Of a stretch of 13,680 nucleotides of DNA, positions 12,158 through 13,680 are shown one piece after another. Position 1 is the stretch's first letter. Each line of letters begins with the position of its first letter. A model generated the notes under the pieces. That model saw only the letters and a list, made by a program, of their open reading frames with translations. It was not told where the DNA came from and searched no databases. The stretch comes from Syntrophales bacterium (GTDB lineage Bacteria; Desulfobacterota; Syntrophia; Syntrophales; UBA5619). Position numbers and translations under genes: made by a program. The stretch is taken from NCBI GenBank assembly GCA_023229765.1, contig JALNYO010000056.1, forward strand, positions 1 to 13,680, written 5' to 3'.

Positions 12158-13510
12158 ATGCGCAAAAACACCAATTTGAGTACTCAGCGAGCATGCCGGC
12201 GACGGTTTTTTGCCGCGGGCGCTCTGTCCACGCTTATTTTGGGCTTTCTCCTCTGGCCGTCGTTTCTACGCGCCGACGAGACCTACAGCTTCAATCTGGC
12301 CGAGATCGAAAAAAAACCCTACCATTTCGGGGGGTATCTGGAGGCCAAGCCGCTTCTCTCCCATCCCAGCGTGGATTCTGCAGTTTACCGCCTTAAATAT
12401 AGGGAGCGCGATCTGGGGAAGTCGCTGGAGGAGGCCAACCTCAAGCTTCAGCTCGCGGGGAGCTACGAGAAGGGGATTGCCGGACTCTATTTCAAGACCA
12501 ATACGGATTTCAAACTTTCCCGGTTGGGGGATCAGGAGAGCACGGACCTCTTCGAGGGCTATTTATCGCTGAAACCCTCGTCGTCCTGGCGGATCGACGC
12601 GGGCAAGAAAACCTTCAAATGGGGGAAGGGCTATGCCTGGAACCCCGTAGGATTCATCGACCGTCCCAAGGATCCGGACGATCCGGAGGTCGGGATGGAA
12701 GGGGTTTTTGCCCTGTCGGCCGACTATACGAAGAGTTTCGACGGGGCGCTGAAAACCGTTTCCTTCACCCCGGTGCTCCAGCCGGTTTACGACCACGTGA
12801 ACTCTGAGTTCGGGAAGAATAATTATATTAATGCCGCCGGGAAGCTCTACCTCCTTCTCTACGACACGGACATCGATTTTATGTTCCTTACCGGCGGCAG
12901 CCGGACCACCCGCTTCGGCGCCGATTTTTCCCGGAACGTGACAACGAACTGGGAGATTCACGGCGAGATCGCCTACCTCAAGGATTTTCAGGCGAACCTG
13001 GTGGATTCCTCCGGCAAGGCGACGCCCCTGGAGTTCGACGCGACGAGTTATCTTCTGGGAACGCGCTACCTGACGGCCCGGGACACGACCTACATCCTGG
13101 AATACTACCGCAACGGCATGGGTTTTTCCGGGGACGAAATGGAGGATTTCTTCGGATTTGCACAAAACGCCTATCGAACCTATGCGGCCGGCGGCGGGGA
13201 CGCCGCCCTGAAAAAAGCTGCCCAGCTCTTCGAGGGGCAGTACGGCCGCCCCAATGCAATGCGGGACTACCTCTACCTGCGGGTTTCCCAGAAGGAACCC
13301 TTCGGTCTCCTCTACGTTACCCCGGCGCTGACTACAATTCTCAACCTGAACGACCGGAGCTTCACCCTCTCGCCCGAGGTGGCCTACACGGGGATCACAA
13401 ACCTCGAGCTGCGCCTCAAGGCGAGTATTATCCGCGGCTCCGTCGGGAGCGAGTATGGCGAAAAACCCTTCGACTTCAAGCTGGAACTGCGGGTCGGGTA
13501 CTATTTTTAA
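12158..13510 (+). CDS. Outer-membrane beta-barrel protein of the transport operon
   Basis: The product has 450 residues from the ATG at 12158, preceded by GGGGAGGAAGACAG. It has a twin-basic, long signal peptide (RACRRRFFAAGALSTLILGF, LLWPSFLRADE; cleavage near 39). The body alternates polar and hydrophobic residues with many aromatic strand ends: FGGYLEAKPLL, WRIDAGKKTFKWGKGYAWNP, TTNWEIHGEIAYLKDF, TSYLLGTRYL and FTLSPEVAYTGI. The C-terminus LELRVGYYF ends in phenylalanine, the BAM recognition signal. DAGKKTFKWGKGYAWNPVGF resembles a motif of DUF1302-like or porin-type barrels that accompany LolA-like proteins and RND or ABC exporters. It is probably the outer-membrane exit or acceptor for the upstream ABC/LolA-like system. 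The substrate is unknown. I cannot give a firm family name. Confidence 0.75.
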   Translation: MRKNTNLSTQRACRRRFFAAGALSTLILGFLLWPSFLRADETYSFNLAEIEKKPYHFGGYLEAKPLLSHPSVDSAVYRLKYRERDLGKSLEEANLKLQLAGSYEKGIAGLYFKTNTDFKLSRLGDQESTDLFEGYLSLKPSSSWRIDAGKKTFKWGKGYAWNPVGFIDRPKDPDDPEVGMEGVFALSADYTKSFDGALKTVSFTPVLQPVYDHVNSEFGKNNYINAAGKLYLLLYDTDIDFMFLTGGSRTTRFGADFSRNVTTNWEIHGEIAYLKDFQANLVDSSGKATPLEFDATSYLLGTRYLTARDTTYILEYYRNGMGFSGDEMEDFFGFAQNAYRTYAAGGGDAALKKAAQLFEGQYGRPNAMRDYLYLRVSQKEPFGLLYVTPALTTILNLNDRSFTLSPEVAYTGITNLELRLKASIIRGSVGSEYGEKPFDFKLELRVGYYF

Positions 13511-13558
13511 GCTGAAACCTGCCCGGGATCGAAGGCCATTTTTGTAATCCATCGAGGC

Positions 13559-13680
13559 AATTGCAAAACCATTTGTCATTCCCGAATGTCTCTATCGGGA
13601 ATATGGTTTTTCAAGCAGTTAGAACCAGATTCCCGCTCAGAATCGTTGCGGGAATGACAAGAATGGGGAGTTTTGCAATT
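13559..13680. repeat. 122-bp repeat element with inverted ends (TGTCATTCCCG type), reaching the window edge
   Basis: AATTGCAAAAC at 13559 and its exact inverse GTTTTGCAATT at 13670-13680 form 11-bp terminal inverted repeats. Inside, TTGTCATTCCCG (13573-13584) and CGGGAATGACAA (13649-13660) are also inverted. Between them sit two local hairpins (ATTCCCG...CGGGAAT around 13578-13602; ATTCCCGC...GCGGGAAT around 13629-13655) and a central TGGTT/AACCA pair. No coding capacity is seen. It resembles small palindromic elements common in deltaproteobacterial genomes. It may extend beyond the window. Confidence 0.8.

Noticed and set aside
12563..13579. 338-codon open frame on the minus strand
   Set aside because: It is antisense to the beta-barrel gene, which has a signal peptide and C-terminal Phe. 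The frame arises from GC codon bias.
1..13680. CRISPR array, tRNA, rRNA, integrase, transposase or toxin-antitoxin genes
   Set aside because: No regularly spaced repeats, cloverleaf sequence or catalytic motifs of these types were seen on either strand.

Overview
The window looks like chromosome from an anaerobic deltaproteobacterium (Desulfobacterota, perhaps Syntrophales). I infer this from gene content and architecture, not from any search. The clues are a two-CW small protein, remnants of a PAS-type sigma-54 regulator, a paired glycogen synthase-like/GH57 locus, a VKOR-type disulfide system, and palindromic repeats carrying TGTCATTCCCG.

Left part (1-2850, all minus strand). A sulfur-mobilising operon starts at a near-perfect sigma-70 promoter (2819-2847). 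It reads: a small protein (2445-2657), a cysteine desulfurase of the EF2568-like family (1319-2464), a second small protein (1119-1286) and a DUF3343-like protein (731-1063). The three small proteins share one short module, most clearly as KR-[IV]-VLDRD followed by an F-x-K helix. Next come an ArsR-family repressor gene (328-639) and a partial cysteine-rich two-CW protein (1-208). Each has its own promoter, and both promoters carry related TAGTTGG/CCAACCAA sequences, so the repressor probably controls both.

Middle (2850-8270, plus strand). A strong promoter precedes a decayed PAS/sigma-54/Fis regulator that has lost its whole AAA+ domain (3055-3391). Then come a GT-B glycosyltransferase and a GH57 glycosidase (3773-6265, alpha-glucan metabolism), a decayed NifX-like/TSUP permease pair (6538-6887), and a DsbA-like oxidase with its VKOR/DsbB-like membrane partner (7184-8261).

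Right part (8270-13680, plus strand). A 179-bp imperfect palindrome (8282-8460) is followed by a Spy/ZraP-like periplasmic protein, a MacB/LolD-type ABC ATPase, its FtsX-like permease, a LolA-like periplasmic protein and an outer-membrane beta-barrel protein. Together they look like an envelope-stress-responsive export or lipoprotein/lipid trafficking module spanning both membranes. The window ends in a 122-bp repeat with inverted ends.

The most interesting regulatory pattern is three GG-N10-GC (sigma-54, -24/-12) elements at 3631, 6452 and 8638. Each lies upstream of a plus-strand operon, and each has a palindrome centred 93-102 bp further upstream, the normal place for an enhancer-binding site. 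Two of these palindromes are the same sequence (CTGRAACAGTTTC). The third (GGATACA-A-TGTATCC) belongs to the ZraP-like operon, and E. coli zraP is itself a sigma-54 gene.
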